Assembly: GCA_964402325.1 (NCBI GenBank)
Contig: CAYOBI010000001.1
Location: 90,567 to 154,566 of the forward strand
Reading direction: 5' to 3'
Source of the DNA: Raineyella sp964402325
GTDB taxonomy: Bacteria; Actinomycetota; Actinomycetes; Propionibacteriales; Propionibacteriaceae
Length of the DNA: 64,000 bases
In this document: positions 43,355 to 51,137 of the stretch, in pieces
How the letters are laid out: the number at the start of each line of letters is the position of its first letter
How positions within the stretch are numbered: the stretch's first letter is position 1
Translations under genes and position numbers: made by a program
The notes under the pieces: generated by a model
What the model saw: only the letters and a program-made list of their open reading frames with translations
What the model was told of the DNA's origin: nothing
Databases searched by the model: none

Positions 43355-43511
43355 ATGGCACCGGAGCCCGCGCCGGCGGTCGACGTCCTGGTCGCCCTCG
43401 GGCGCCGCGCCGCGACCGACGGGCTCGGCCTCGAGGCGGCCGGGATCGCGACGACGCGCGGGGGGTCCGTCGTCGTGGACGAGCACCTGCGCACCGACGT
43501 CGACGGTGCGA
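43355..43511 (+). pseudogene. Remnant of a pyridine nucleotide-disulfide oxidoreductase (mercuric reductase/Lpd-like)
   Basis: Roughly 50 codons: a start with a good AAGGAG (43343-43348), then VDVLVALGRRAATDGLGLEA, AGIATTRGGS and VVVDEHLRTDVDG. This is unmistakably the block between the NAD domain and the second FAD motif in Lpd/MerA-type flavoproteins. It usually continues as an AAGDV motif, but here it turns into unrelated sequence (AIRHAHSGPRH). Both the N-terminal 250 and C-terminal 150 residues are missing. It is a deletion remnant with no active site. Confidence 0.75.
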
Positions 43512-43568
43512 TCAGGCACGCGCATTCCGGCCCTCGCCATCTGCCATCGCCCCCTCTACCGTTGGACC

Positions 43569-44052
43569 ATGGCCGCGGATCTGCCCGAGCTTCTCGTCCC
43601 CGACGCGGGCGCCTGGCGCGATTGGCTCGGAGCCCACCACGCCGAGAGCCCCGGGGTCTGGCTCGTCCTGCACAAGAAGGGCGGCGACGTCACTGCCCTG
43701 ACGTACGAACCGGCGGTCGAGGAAGCCCTGTGCTTCGGGTGGATCGACGGCCAGGGCCGGNNNNNNNNNNNNNNNNNNNNNNNNNNNNNNNNNNNNNNNN
43801 NNNNNNNNNNNNNNNNNNNNNNNNNNNNNNNNNNNNNNNNNNNNNNNNNNNNNNNNNNNNGCGGTGCCACAGGCCCAGGCGATGTTCGACGTCCTCACCT
43901 CGACGAACCGCTACTCCCTGATCTACCGCACGACGTCCGCCAAGCGACCCGGGACGAGGGCCCGGAAGATCGCCGAGTACGTCGCGATGCTGGCCCGCCA
44001 CGAGACGATCTACCCGCAGAAACGGCGCCCACCCGACAAGCCGGCATCCTGA
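43569..44052 (+). CDS. YdeI/OmpD-associated family protein (interrupted by assembly gap)
   Basis: 64 residues precede the gap: LPDAGAWRDWL-like opening, GVWLVLHKKGGDVTALTYEP and EALCFGWIDGQGR. After it comes a C-terminal part with PQAQAMFDVLTSTNRYSLIY and IAEYVAMLARHETIYP. Both match the YdeI/DUF1905-associated family, whose members are about 190 residues. The frames left and right of the 100 Ns differ, so the gap length is only nominal. The family has been linked to bacteriocin or antimicrobial-peptide tolerance; the mechanism is unknown. Confidence 0.75.
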
Positions 44053-44086
44053 CGCGAGGCGACCCCGGGACCGGTAGCCTGCAGGC

Positions 44087-44509
44087 ATGGCCGCCAGGAC
44101 CCAGCCCACCGACGCCTCCGTCGACGACTTCCTGGACGCCGCCCAGCCACCCCGCCGGGTCGCGGAGGGACGCCGACTCGACGCGATCATGCGCGACGAG
44201 ACCGGGGCCGAGCCGGTGATGTGGGGGCCGTCCATCGTCGGGTACGGCAGCTATCACTACGTGTCCCCCTCGAAGACCTCGCGCACCGAGGGGGACTGGC
44301 CGAAGGTCGGCTTCTCCCCCCGCAAGGGCGCGATCTCGCTGTACGGCCTGAAAGACCTCCCCGAGGGGGCCGCCCTGCTCCCTCGCCTCGGTCAGTACAC
44401 CGAGGGCGTCGGCTGCGTCTACGTCAAGCGCCTCGACCACGTCGACGAGGCGGTCCTGCGTCGGCTCGTCCGGATCGCCTTCAGCCGCGGCGACGACCCG
44501 ACCGGCTGA
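44087..44509 (+). CDS. DUF1801 domain protein
   Basis: A 140-residue cytosolic protein with the DUF1801 pattern: MWGPSIVGYGSYHYVSPSKT, then WPKVGFSPRKGAISLYGL and GCVYVKRLDHVDEAVLRRLV. Close relatives in Actinobacteria share this length. Function unknown. It starts 34 bases after the YdeI-type gene, and the two may be cotranscribed. Such pairs of YdeI and DUF1801 proteins recur near stress genes, as far as I recall. Confidence 0.85.
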   Translation: MAARTQPTDASVDDFLDAAQPPRRVAEGRRLDAIMRDETGAEPVMWGPSIVGYGSYHYVSPSKTSRTEGDWPKVGFSPRKGAISLYGLKDLPEGAALLPRLGQYTEGVGCVYVKRLDHVDEAVLRRLVRIAFSRGDDPTG

Positions 44510-44520
44510 GCGGGCGGTCC

Positions 44521-45666
44521 TCAGACCGCTTCGACGAGCATCGCAGTGCCCTGGCCACCGCCGATGGCGATGCCGGCCAGGCCGTACCGGGCCCCGGTCG
44601 TATTGTGCCGGACGAGTTGGGTGAACAGCCGGGTGAGCTGGACCGCGCCGGTCGCCGCCCAAGGGTGTCCGAGGGCGATGGCCCCGCCCTGGGGACAGTT
44701 GCGTTCCTCGTCGATGCCGAGCGCGTCCAGACAGGCGAGCACCTGGCCGGCGAACGCCTCGTTGAAGTCGACGACGTCCACCCGGGCGAGGTCGAGGCCG
44801 GTCCGTTCCACCAGCCGGCGGACCGCGGGGACGATGCCCCACCCCGGGCGGTCCGGGGCACAGCCGACCGTCACCACGTCGACGACCCGCAGCCCGTGCA
44901 GGCCACGCCGGGCGGCGGTCGCACCGTCGCAGAGCAGCACCGCGGCCGCCCCGTCGTTGACCCCGCAGCTGTTGGCCGCCGTCGCGGTCCCGTCGGGGGT
45001 GAAGGCCGGTCGGAAGCGGGCCAGCCGCCGGGCGGTGAATCCGGCCCGCGGGCGCTCGTCGTGGTCCAGTCCTGCGACCGCCAGGATCTCGTCGGCGAAG
45101 ACCCCCGCGGCCGAGGCTGCGACGGCCCGCTGGTGGGAGCGGGCGGCGTACGCGTCCTGGCGGTCCCGGCCGATCCCACGCTCGGCCGCGAGCAGGTCCG
45201 CGGCCACGCCCATGTCGGGATCGCCGTGGGCCGGGTCGGTGAACGGCGCCCGGACGTACTGCTCCGGCACCGCGTCCGGACCGGCCGGCGGACGGAACGT
45301 CAGTGGCTGGGTGCTGACCGACTGGGTGCCTCCGGCGAGCTGGAACCCCTCGCGTCCCCCGGCGAGCATCGCGACGCTGTACTCGATCGCCGCCATCCCG
45401 GAGCCGCACTGGCGGTCGACGGTGACGGCGGGGGTCGCAACGTCAAGGCCGGCCTGCAGGGCCGCCACCCGGGCCGGGTTGCCGCCCGGCCCGCGGATGT
45501 TGCCGATCACCACCTCGTCGAGCGGCGTGTCGTTCCTCCCGGCCAACGCGCCGATCAGCGGCGCGAGCAACGAGGTCGCCTCCACACTGCGCAGGGCGCC
45601 GCCCTGGGTGCCGATCGGCGTCCGCAGGGCGTCCACGATCACCGGCCGGTCGTCGAGGCGCGTCAT
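44521..45666 (-). CDS. Thiolase family protein lacking the second active-site cysteine
   Basis: A 381-residue thiolase-fold enzyme. The nucleophilic Cys is at residue 87 (DRQCGSGMAAIEYS), NEAF is in FNEAFAGQVLA, and the active-site His is in GGAIALGHPWAATGA. The C-terminal CxG motif (Cys-Ile-Gly in biosynthetic thiolase) reads GIAIGGGQG, with Ala367 in place of Cys. That Cys is the acid/base in Claisen condensation. The protein may thus be a degraded or specialised thiolase, for example one using acyl-enzyme chemistry only. Its ATG overlaps the TGA of the ligase gene, so the two are coupled. Confidence 0.85.
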   Translation of the reverse strand: MTRLDDRPVIVDALRTPIGTQGGALRSVEATSLLAPLIGALAGRNDTPLDEVVIGNIRGPGGNPARVAALQAGLDVATPAVTVDRQCGSGMAAIEYSVAMLAGGREGFQLAGGTQSVSTQPLTFRPPAGPDAVPEQYVRAPFTDPAHGDPDMGVAADLLAAERGIGRDRQDAYAARSHQRAVAASAAGVFADEILAVAGLDHDERPRAGFTARRLARFRPAFTPDGTATAANSCGVNDGAAAVLLCDGATAARRGLHGLRVVDVVTVGCAPDRPGWGIVPAVRRLVERTGLDLARVDVVDFNEAFAGQVLACLDALGIDEERNCPQGGAIALGHPWAATGAVQLTRLFTQLVRHNTTGARYGLAGIAIGGGQGTAMLVEAV

Positions 45667-46706
45667 GCCGTCGCCCCTTCCTCGTGGCCGGCCGGGTCCC
45701 CCGCCGGGTCGTGGCGCCGCCGGTCCGCCGCGAGAACGTCCGCCACGAGCCGGGCCCGGTCGACCTTGCCGGCCGGGGTGAGCGGCAGGTCCTCGTGGAC
45801 CAGCCAGCGGCGCGGGCGGCGGGCGCCGGTCAGGTGCGTACGTCCCCAGGCCCGGACCGCCTCGTGGTCCGCCGCGCCGGTGACACAGCAGACCAGGTCG
45901 CCGAGGCGATCGTCGGGCACCGCGAGGACGACCACGCGGCCCCGCGCGTGCGCCTGCAGCTCGGCCTCGATCGGGGCCAGTTGCACGGTCGCTCCGGCGG
46001 TGGTGGCGGCCCCGGGCCGGCCCAGCACCTCGAGCCGATCACCCTCGAGCCGGGCCAGGTCGTGCACGGTGGCGAAGCCGCGCGCGTCGGTCGTCGTCCG
46101 GGACAGCCACGGCGAGCGGACCCACAGCACGCCGTCGCGGACCTCGGCCGTCACCCGGTCGAACAGGTGCAGGTCGGTGGCGTCGCGTCCCCAGGCGATC
46201 AGGGAGAGTTCGGCCGCCCCGTAGTAGTGGTCGACCTGCAGCCCGGCGGCCTCGGCACGGCGCCGCAGGTCGGGCGGCAGGACGTCCCCGGCGACCAGCG
46301 CGTGCAGCCCCGGACGGGGATGGTCGACCAGGACCGTACGCAGCTGGGCGGGGGTCAGCTGCGCGTGGCTGCAGCCGGTCGCGTCGGTGCTCCACGACGC
46401 CCCCACGTACGTCGCGAGGCAGGCGGCGAACAGGTTCATCGTCGCGGCGAGCGGTCCGGGGATCCAGAACCGGCCCGAGGCGGTCAGCCCGAGCCGGCGC
46501 GCGCACGCCTCGAAGCTGTCCACCCAGGAGGCGGTGCTGCGAACGATCACCCGTGGGGTTCCCGAGCTGGTGCCCGAGGTCGACAGGGTGACGTCGAGGC
46601 CGCGCCGGTGGGCGTCTCCGAAGGCGGCCACCGGATCCGACCGGTCGAGCACCGCGACAGCCCCGGGGCCGCCGGACGCGTACGCAGCGCCGGACACTGC
46701 CGTCAT
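45663..46706 (-). CDS. Short AMP-dependent acyl-CoA ligase-like protein
   Basis: A 347-residue adenylate-forming enzyme. Its P-loop TLSTSGTSSGTPRVIVRST comes near residue 41, while normal ligases have about 150 residues before it. HYYGAAELSLIAWG is the A5-like motif, VLGRPGAATTAGATVQLAPIE the hinge region, and LPLTPAGKVDRARL contains the C-terminal catalytic Lys. The missing N-terminal part normally shapes the acyl pocket, so the substrate may be small or carrier-bound. It is translationally coupled to the thiolase gene. The pair recalls staphylococcal VraA-VraB, a comparison from memory only. Confidence 0.8.
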   Translation of the reverse strand: MTAVSGAAYASGGPGAVAVLDRSDPVAAFGDAHRRGLDVTLSTSGTSSGTPRVIVRSTASWVDSFEACARRLGLTASGRFWIPGPLAATMNLFAACLATYVGASWSTDATGCSHAQLTPAQLRTVLVDHPRPGLHALVAGDVLPPDLRRRAEAAGLQVDHYYGAAELSLIAWGRDATDLHLFDRVTAEVRDGVLWVRSPWLSRTTTDARGFATVHDLARLEGDRLEVLGRPGAATTAGATVQLAPIEAELQAHARGRVVVLAVPDDRLGDLVCCVTGAADHEAVRAWGRTHLTGARRPRRWLVHEDLPLTPAGKVDRARLVADVLAADRRRHDPAGDPAGHEEGATA

Positions 46707-46748
46707 GGTGGCTCCCTCGAGGACGCGGGTTCGGACCTTCCGAGTATA

Positions 46749-46761
46749 TGAACGGTGTTCA
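46749..46761. promoter_or_regulatory. Inverted repeat, possible TetR/FadR-type operator before the ligase-thiolase operon
   Basis: TGAACGGTGTTCA, 5-bp arms around a 3-base centre, 43 bases upstream of the ligase start and next to an A/T-rich TATAT patch. TetR-type regulators of fatty-acid genes often bind similar GAAC-N3-GTTC sites. No regulator gene is visible, as the gap begins at 46770. Confidence 0.45.
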
Positions 46762-46769
46762 AGTGCGTC

Positions 46770-46869
46770 NNNNNNNNNNNNNNNNNNNNNNNNNNNNNNN
46801 NNNNNNNNNNNNNNNNNNNNNNNNNNNNNNNNNNNNNNNNNNNNNNNNNNNNNNNNNNNNNNNNNNNNN
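46770..46869. other. Assembly gap between ligase-like and VOC genes
   Basis: 100 Ns; unknown true length. It may hide a divergent regulator of the ligase-thiolase pair. Confidence 0.95.
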
Positions 46870-46895
46870 CGCCACGGGCCCCGAGGCCGCCCGGG

Positions 46896-47294
46896 TCAGG
46901 CGCCGGCCGGCTTCGCCCCGACGATCTGGATCAGGTTGCCGCAGGTGTCGTCGAAGACCGCGATGATCGCCGCCCCGATGTCGGTGGGGGGCTGGGTGAA
47001 TGTCACGCCCCGGGTGGTGAGCCGGTCGTACTCGGCCCGGACGTCCGCCACGGCGAACTGGGCCAGCGGGATCCCGTCCGCGACGAGCGCGTCACGGTAG
47101 GGCTTGACCGCCGGGTGGCCGGCCGGTTCCAGTAGCAGCTCCGGTCCGTCCGGGGACTCGGGCGAGACGACGGTGAGCCACGCGTCGTCGCCGAGGGGGA
47201 TGTCGTGGTGCTTGATGAAGCCGAGCACGTCCGTGTAGAACGCGAGGGCGGCCCGCTGGTCGTCGACGAAGACGCTGGTCAGGGTGATCCTCAT
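46896..47294 (-). CDS. VOC family protein (glyoxalase/dioxygenase fold)
   Basis: A 132-residue protein with two beta-alpha-beta-beta-beta modules: VFVDDQRAALAFYTDVLGF, later ADVRAEYDRLTTRGVTFTQP and FDDTCGNLIQIVG. Candidate metal ligands are a Glu in LLLEPAGHPA and the C-terminal strand residues. This subgroup includes uncharacterised glyoxalase/fosfomycin-resistance-like proteins. GGGAGGAACC precedes the ATG. No neighbour suggests a substrate. Confidence 0.85.
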   Translation of the reverse strand: MRITLTSVFVDDQRAALAFYTDVLGFIKHHDIPLGDDAWLTVVSPESPDGPELLLEPAGHPAVKPYRDALVADGIPLAQFAVADVRAEYDRLTTRGVTFTQPPTDIGAAIIAVFDDTCGNLIQIVGAKPAGA

Positions 47295-47390
47295 GGCCGG
47301 TTCCTCCCGGTGATGGGCCCCCGTCGGCAGACGGCGGCGAGTGGTTCGCTGGTGAAGTCTTGCAGCATACGGCGACACTGCCTGCCGCCC

Positions 47391-48035
47391 TCAGGAGCGG
47401 GTACCCGCCTGCACCGGGAGCCGTCGATGTGGTGGAGGTGTCGTGACGGCCCGACGCACCCGCCCCACGGCGGCCGGAAGCACCGAGGCCAGCGCTCCCC
47501 AGCCGACGGCGACCAGGATCGCGGCGGCCACGTCACTGGGTCGGTGCCACTGCAGCACCACGACCGCCAGGCCGGTGGCGGCGACGGCGACGCCACCGAT
47601 CCAGGCGACCGCCGCCCGCACCGCCCCGGGCGCCAGCATCGCCGCCACCACGGCGACCGCGGCGATCGCCGCCGCATGGCCGCTCGGGAACGAGTTGCCC
47701 GTCACGCCGGCGTCGACCCCGGGGCGCGGCAGGACCTGTTTCAGCACCTCACTGGTCACGATCGACCCGGCCAGGGCGAGCAGGGCGGCACCGTACGGAC
47801 GGCCCCGGCGCCCGAGCACAGCGAGCAGGACCAGGACAACGGCGGTGACCGCCACCACGGGCCCGACCAGGCCACCGAGCCAGGCCGCCGCGGACGCCCA
47901 CGAGGCGGGGACCTCGGCGAGTCGCAGCATGACCGCCTGGTCCGCCTCCTGGCCCGCCGGGGTCGCGACGAACACCCGGTAGAGCGCCACGATTCCCGCG
48001 ACGCAGCCCACGAACACCCCGATCATCCGGTTCAT
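47391..48035 (-). CDS. PAP2 family membrane phosphatase
   Basis: A 214-residue membrane protein with five to six helices. Of the phosphatase motifs, LKQVLPRPG and the central NSFPSGHAAAIAAVAV are present. The third motif reads VVVLQWHRPSDV, keeping His and Asp but lacking the conserved Ser-Arg pair six to seven residues before the His. It probably acts on undecaprenyl pyrophosphate or other lipid phosphates at the outer face of the membrane, unless the missing Arg abolishes activity. AGAGGAG lies 6 bases before ATG 48035. It is divergent from the PadR gene. Confidence 0.82.
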   Translation of the reverse strand: MNRMIGVFVGCVAGIVALYRVFVATPAGQEADQAVMLRLAEVPASWASAAAWLGGLVGPVVAVTAVVLVLLAVLGRRGRPYGAALLALAGSIVTSEVLKQVLPRPGVDAGVTGNSFPSGHAAAIAAVAVVAAMLAPGAVRAAVAWIGGVAVAATGLAVVVLQWHRPSDVAAAILVAVGWGALASVLPAAVGRVRRAVTTPPPHRRLPVQAGTRS

Positions 48036-48179
48036 GGTCACTCCTCTCGTCAGCACGACCCACGGTAGGAAGCGACCACGCGATCCTGCCCAGCGTGGTC
48101 TGTGCCGTCGATGTGAGGGTCGCGAGGAGGCGACCGCCGCCGGGGCCTGTGCTTCCCGTCCTTGTGTCGAGGCATTTAG

Positions 48180-48189
48180 CGATATATCG
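48180..48189. promoter_or_regulatory. Palindrome in the padR/PAP2 divergent promoter, candidate PadR operator
   Basis: CGATATATCG within an A/T-rich island (TTAGCGATATATCGTGATAA). The TATATCGTGATA part resembles the TATATCG-CGATATA type of site bound by several PadR proteins. It lies 40 bases before the padR ATG and would be expected to mediate autoregulation. Confidence 0.5.
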
Positions 48190-48228
48190 TGATAACACAT
48201 GATGTACCGACCAATGAAGGAGACAGAC

Positions 48229-48933
48229 ATGTCAACCGCAGGAATGCACACACACGGCCGCCCCGACGGCGGCCTCGGCCCGCTGCTGCGCGGGCCCCAC
48301 CACGACGCCGCCCACCACCACCCCGACCTGGGCCCCGGCCCTCGAGGTGGGCGCGGCTGGGGCGAAGGATCCGGCGCCGAAGGGTTCGGCGGCCGGGGTC
48401 GCCGGGGTGGCCCCGGCCCCATGGGCCCGATGGGCCCGATGGGCCCCGGCGGTGGCCGCGGACGCGGCCACGGAAGGGCGCGGCGCGGTGCGATCCGGCT
48501 GCTCGTCCTCTCCGCCCTGGCCGAGCGCCCGATGCACGGCTACGAGGTCATCAACGTGCTCGGTGAGCGCAGTGGTGGCCGCTGGCGTCCCAGCGCCGGC
48601 TCCGTCTATCCGACGCTGCAGAGCTTCGAGGACGAGGGACTGGTGACCAGCGAGGAGGTCGAGGGCAAGCGGGTCTACTCGCTCACCGAGGCCGGCCGGA
48701 CCGCCGCCAGCGCCCGCCCCGCCCCTGAGCCGTGGGCCGAGGACGAGGGGGACGACCGGCTCCGCCAGGTCGCCCGGGGGTTGCTGGCCGCTGTCCAGCA
48801 GGTCGGGCTGATCGGCTCCGACGCGGCCCGCGGCGAGGCGTACGAGATCCTCGACGACGCCCGCCGACGCCTCTACCGGCTGCTCGCCGACGACGAGCCG
48901 GGCCGCGACGATCCCGACGACGGCGAGGAGTGA
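48229..48933 (+). CDS. PadR family regulator with a His/Gly-rich N-terminal extension
   Basis: A 234-residue regulator. Residues about 90-165 are the PadR winged helix (RRGAIRLLVLSALAERPMHG, YEVINVLGERSGGRWRPSAG, SVYPTLQSFEDEGLV), followed by an acidic C-terminal helix used for dimerisation. Residues 1-88 are a disordered His, Gly, Pro and Arg-rich extension with HHDAAHHHPD and three MGP repeats. That composition suggests metal binding or phase behaviour. AAGGAG 7 bases upstream sets the ATG at 48229; an ATG at 48199 has no such site. The divergent PAP2 gene is a likely target. Confidence 0.9.
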   Translation: MSTAGMHTHGRPDGGLGPLLRGPHHDAAHHHPDLGPGPRGGRGWGEGSGAEGFGGRGRRGGPGPMGPMGPMGPGGGRGRGHGRARRGAIRLLVLSALAERPMHGYEVINVLGERSGGRWRPSAGSVYPTLQSFEDEGLVTSEEVEGKRVYSLTEAGRTAASARPAPEPWAEDEGDDRLRQVARGLLAAVQQVGLIGSDAARGEAYEILDDARRRLYRLLADDEPGRDDPDDGEE

Positions 48934-48986
48934 GGCCCCTCCGTCGCCCCTCCACCCCCACCCGATCGGACGGGGCGGCGCCTGTG

Positions 48987-49263
48987 ATGAGCCATGGACC
49001 CGCCCCGCCCCCTGACCGGTTCTCCCTGGTCGAGCTGCAGAGCGCCTTCCGCAACTGCCGGATGCCGCTGGAGGCCCTCCGCCACGAGATCACGCCGACC
49101 GGCCTGCACTACCTGCCGGTCCACTTCGACATCCCCGACCCGGGTACCGACGGCTGGCACCTGACGCTCGACGGCCGCGTCGCCCGGCCGAACCGCAGGA
49201 CGGCGCACGGGTGCGCCGGTGCGCCTGCTCGTTCCCCGCTCGTACGGCTTGGTCGTACGGCAG
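48987..49263 (+). pseudogene. Remnant of a molybdopterin-dependent sulfite oxidase-like gene
   Basis: From 48987 the frame encodes DRFSLVELQSAFRNCRMPLE, ALRHEITPTGLHYLPVHFDI and WHLTLDGRVARP, the opening of actinobacterial sulfite oxidases. Homology stops near 49190. From about 49205 another frame reads TGAPVRLLVPRSYGLVVR, which corresponds to the GxPVRLLVPGWYGM motif deep inside the same enzyme. About 130-150 codons, including the Moco-ligating Cys, are therefore missing between the two pieces. The rest is cut off by the convergent LysE gene. It is decayed and non-functional. Confidence 0.75.
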
Positions 49264-49890
49264 TCAGGCCAGCCGGGCGAGCTGCTCGGCCAGCAGGCCG
49301 GCCGCGATCAGCGTCATCGCGATCCCCGACAAGCGGCTGACCGCCCGGGCGGCGGTGGGGCGCGTCCGCAGCACGGCGCGCGACCCCGAGCCGACGCCCA
49401 GGTACACGATCGCGCACGACGCCATGTGCAGGCCGCCCAGCACGGTCACCTGGAGCGCCACCGGCCAGGCACCCTGCGAGTCGGTGAACTGCGGCAGCAG
49501 GGCCAGGAAGAGCAGCAGCGCCTTCGGGTTGAGACCACTGGTCGCCGCACCGCGCCCGAGCTGGTCGAGCCAGGACCCGGCCGGTCCGCCGCCGGCGGCC
49601 TGCTGCGGGGTGGGCGGATGGCGGATGGTGGAGACACCGAGCCAGGCGAGGTAGCCGGCTCCGATGACGGTGAGCACGCCGAGCGCCCCCGGCGTGGCCG
49701 CCAGCAGGGCCGCCGCCCCACCCGCCACCACAACGGTGATCACCACGTAGCCGGCCAGCAGCCCGACGACGGCCGGGACGACCGACCGGTAGCGCAGCCC
49801 GGCGCTGATCGCGTACGCCCAGTCGGGCCCGGGGGTGAGCACCAAGAGGAACGACACCACCCAGAACGCCGCCAGAGACCCCATCGCCAT
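49264..49890 (-). CDS. LysE/RhtB family amino acid exporter
   Basis: A 208-residue membrane protein with about six helices: SLAAFWVVSFLLVLTPGPDW, with the TPGPD signature, then GLLAGYVVITVVVAGGAAAL, and GAATSGLNPKALLLFLALLP with the conserved NPKA. Substrates of this family include lysine, arginine, homoserine and threonine. The start could be the ATG at 49890 or 49884. It is divergent from the Lrp/AsnC gene, the arrangement seen in lysE-lysG-like pairs, so the regulator probably controls it. Confidence 0.9.
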   Translation of the reverse strand: MAMGSLAAFWVVSFLLVLTPGPDWAYAISAGLRYRSVVPAVVGLLAGYVVITVVVAGGAAALLAATPGALGVLTVIGAGYLAWLGVSTIRHPPTPQQAAGGGPAGSWLDQLGRGAATSGLNPKALLLFLALLPQFTDSQGAWPVALQVTVLGGLHMASCAIVYLGVGSGSRAVLRTRPTAARAVSRLSGIAMTLIAAGLLAEQLARLA

Positions 49891-50002
49891 GTCGGCCGCC
49901 GCCTTCCCGTCACCGCCGGGACGACGTCCGCGCCCCGATGCCGGAACGATAGAAGAAAGCGGTTGGCAAGTGCTCCTCAATTCTTCCCCGAAACCCCCCA
50001 CT

Positions 50003-50479
50003 ATGAGCAATAATCTCGGCATGGATGCCCTCGACCGTGAAATTCTTGCGCAGCTGCAGGCCGACGGGCGGCTCACCCTCACCGAACTGGCCGAGCGGGT
50101 CGGCCTGAGCGTGTCCCCGTGCCACCGCCGCCTGCGGGCGCTGGAGCACGAGGGGATCATCACCGGCTACCGGGCCCGGCTCGACCCGGCCAAGGTCGGC
50201 CTGGGCTTCGAGGCGCTGGTGTTCGTGACGATGGACACCACCAGCGCCGAGACGGTCTCCGCGTTCGAGGCCGCTGTGGCCGCGGTCCCCCACGTCATCC
50301 GGGCGGAACGACTGTTCGGCTCGCCGGACTACCTGTTGCGCGTCATCGCGGCCGACCTGGCCGCCTACCAGCACCTGTGGGACACCCACCTGGCCACCCT
50401 GCCCGGGGTCCGGCGGGTGGCCTCCACCATCGTGATGAAGAGCATCGTCCAGGACCGGGGGCTGCCCCTGCGCGGCTGA
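50003..50479 (+). CDS. Lrp/AsnC family transcriptional regulator
   Basis: A 158-residue feast-famine regulator. The N-terminal helix-turn-helix (MDALDREILAQLQADGRLTL, then LTELAERVGLSVSPCHRRLR) is followed by the RAM ligand domain with HVIRAERLFGSPDYLLRVIA and GVRRVASTIVMKSIV. ATG 50003 and ATG 50021 are both in frame, and neither has a clear ribosome binding site. The 112-base A/T-richer spacer between it and the LysE gene is the probable binding region. It likely activates or represses the exporter in response to an amino acid. Confidence 0.9.
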   Translation: MSNNLGMDALDREILAQLQADGRLTLTELAERVGLSVSPCHRRLRALEHEGIITGYRARLDPAKVGLGFEALVFVTMDTTSAETVSAFEAAVAAVPHVIRAERLFGSPDYLLRVIAADLAAYQHLWDTHLATLPGVRRVASTIVMKSIVQDRGLPLRG

Positions 50480-50555
50480 CCGAGCGCGCGTCGGCCCACC
50501 GCAGCCCACTACGGTGGTCGGACACGCAGTGCAATCGAGGACCAGGAGCGGCGGG

Positions 50556-51089
50556 ATGGACGTACGGGACGCGGTCGAGGCGGACGTCGAGGCGATCACC
50601 GCCATCTACAACGACGCCGTGGCCAACACGACGGCGATCTGGAACGACACCGTCGTCGACGTCGCGAACCGCTCCGCCTGGCTGGCCGACCACCACCGGC
50701 AGGGCCGCCCGGTCCTGGTCGCGGTGTCCGGGACCGGCGAGGTGCTCGGCTACGCGACGTTCGGTGACTTCCGCGCCTTCGACGGCTACCGGCACACGGT
50801 GGAGCACTCCGTCTACGTCCGGACCGACCGGCGGGGTGGTGGGATCGGGTCGGTCCTGATGCGGGAACTCATCGTCCGCGCCCGACGCAGCGGCGTGCAC
50901 GTGATGGTGGCCGCGGTCGAGGCCGGCAATGTCGGCTCGATCCGGCTGCACGAGAAGCTCGGCTTCGCGCCGGCCGGGGTGCTGCACCAGGTCGGGACGA
51001 AGTACGGCCGCTGGCTCGACCTCGCCTTCCTCGAGCTCGTCCTGGACGGCGATGCCGACGCCGGGGCGCCGGTCCGGGCCGCCCGCTGA
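50556..51089 (+). CDS. GNAT acetyltransferase, phosphinothricin-acetyltransferase-like
   Basis: A 177-residue acetyltransferase. VRDAVEADVEAITAIYNDAV is the usual opening of the PAT/Bar subgroup. HSVYVRTDRRGGGIGSVLMR has the acetyl-CoA-binding R-R-G-G-G-I-G loop, and NVGSIRLHEKLGFAPAGVLH completes the fold. Members acetylate phosphinothricin, methionine sulfoximine or similar amino acids. It may be another small detoxification gene in this accessory stretch. CCAGGAG 9 bases upstream sets the ATG at 50556. Confidence 0.9.
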   Translation: MDVRDAVEADVEAITAIYNDAVANTTAIWNDTVVDVANRSAWLADHHRQGRPVLVAVSGTGEVLGYATFGDFRAFDGYRHTVEHSVYVRTDRRGGGIGSVLMRELIVRARRSGVHVMVAAVEAGNVGSIRLHEKLGFAPAGVLHQVGTKYGRWLDLAFLELVLDGDADAGAPVRAAR

Positions 51090-51137
51090 GGCAGGTCCGG
51101 GCCGGTGCCCTGACGGGCCCCGATCGCAGGTGCGGGA

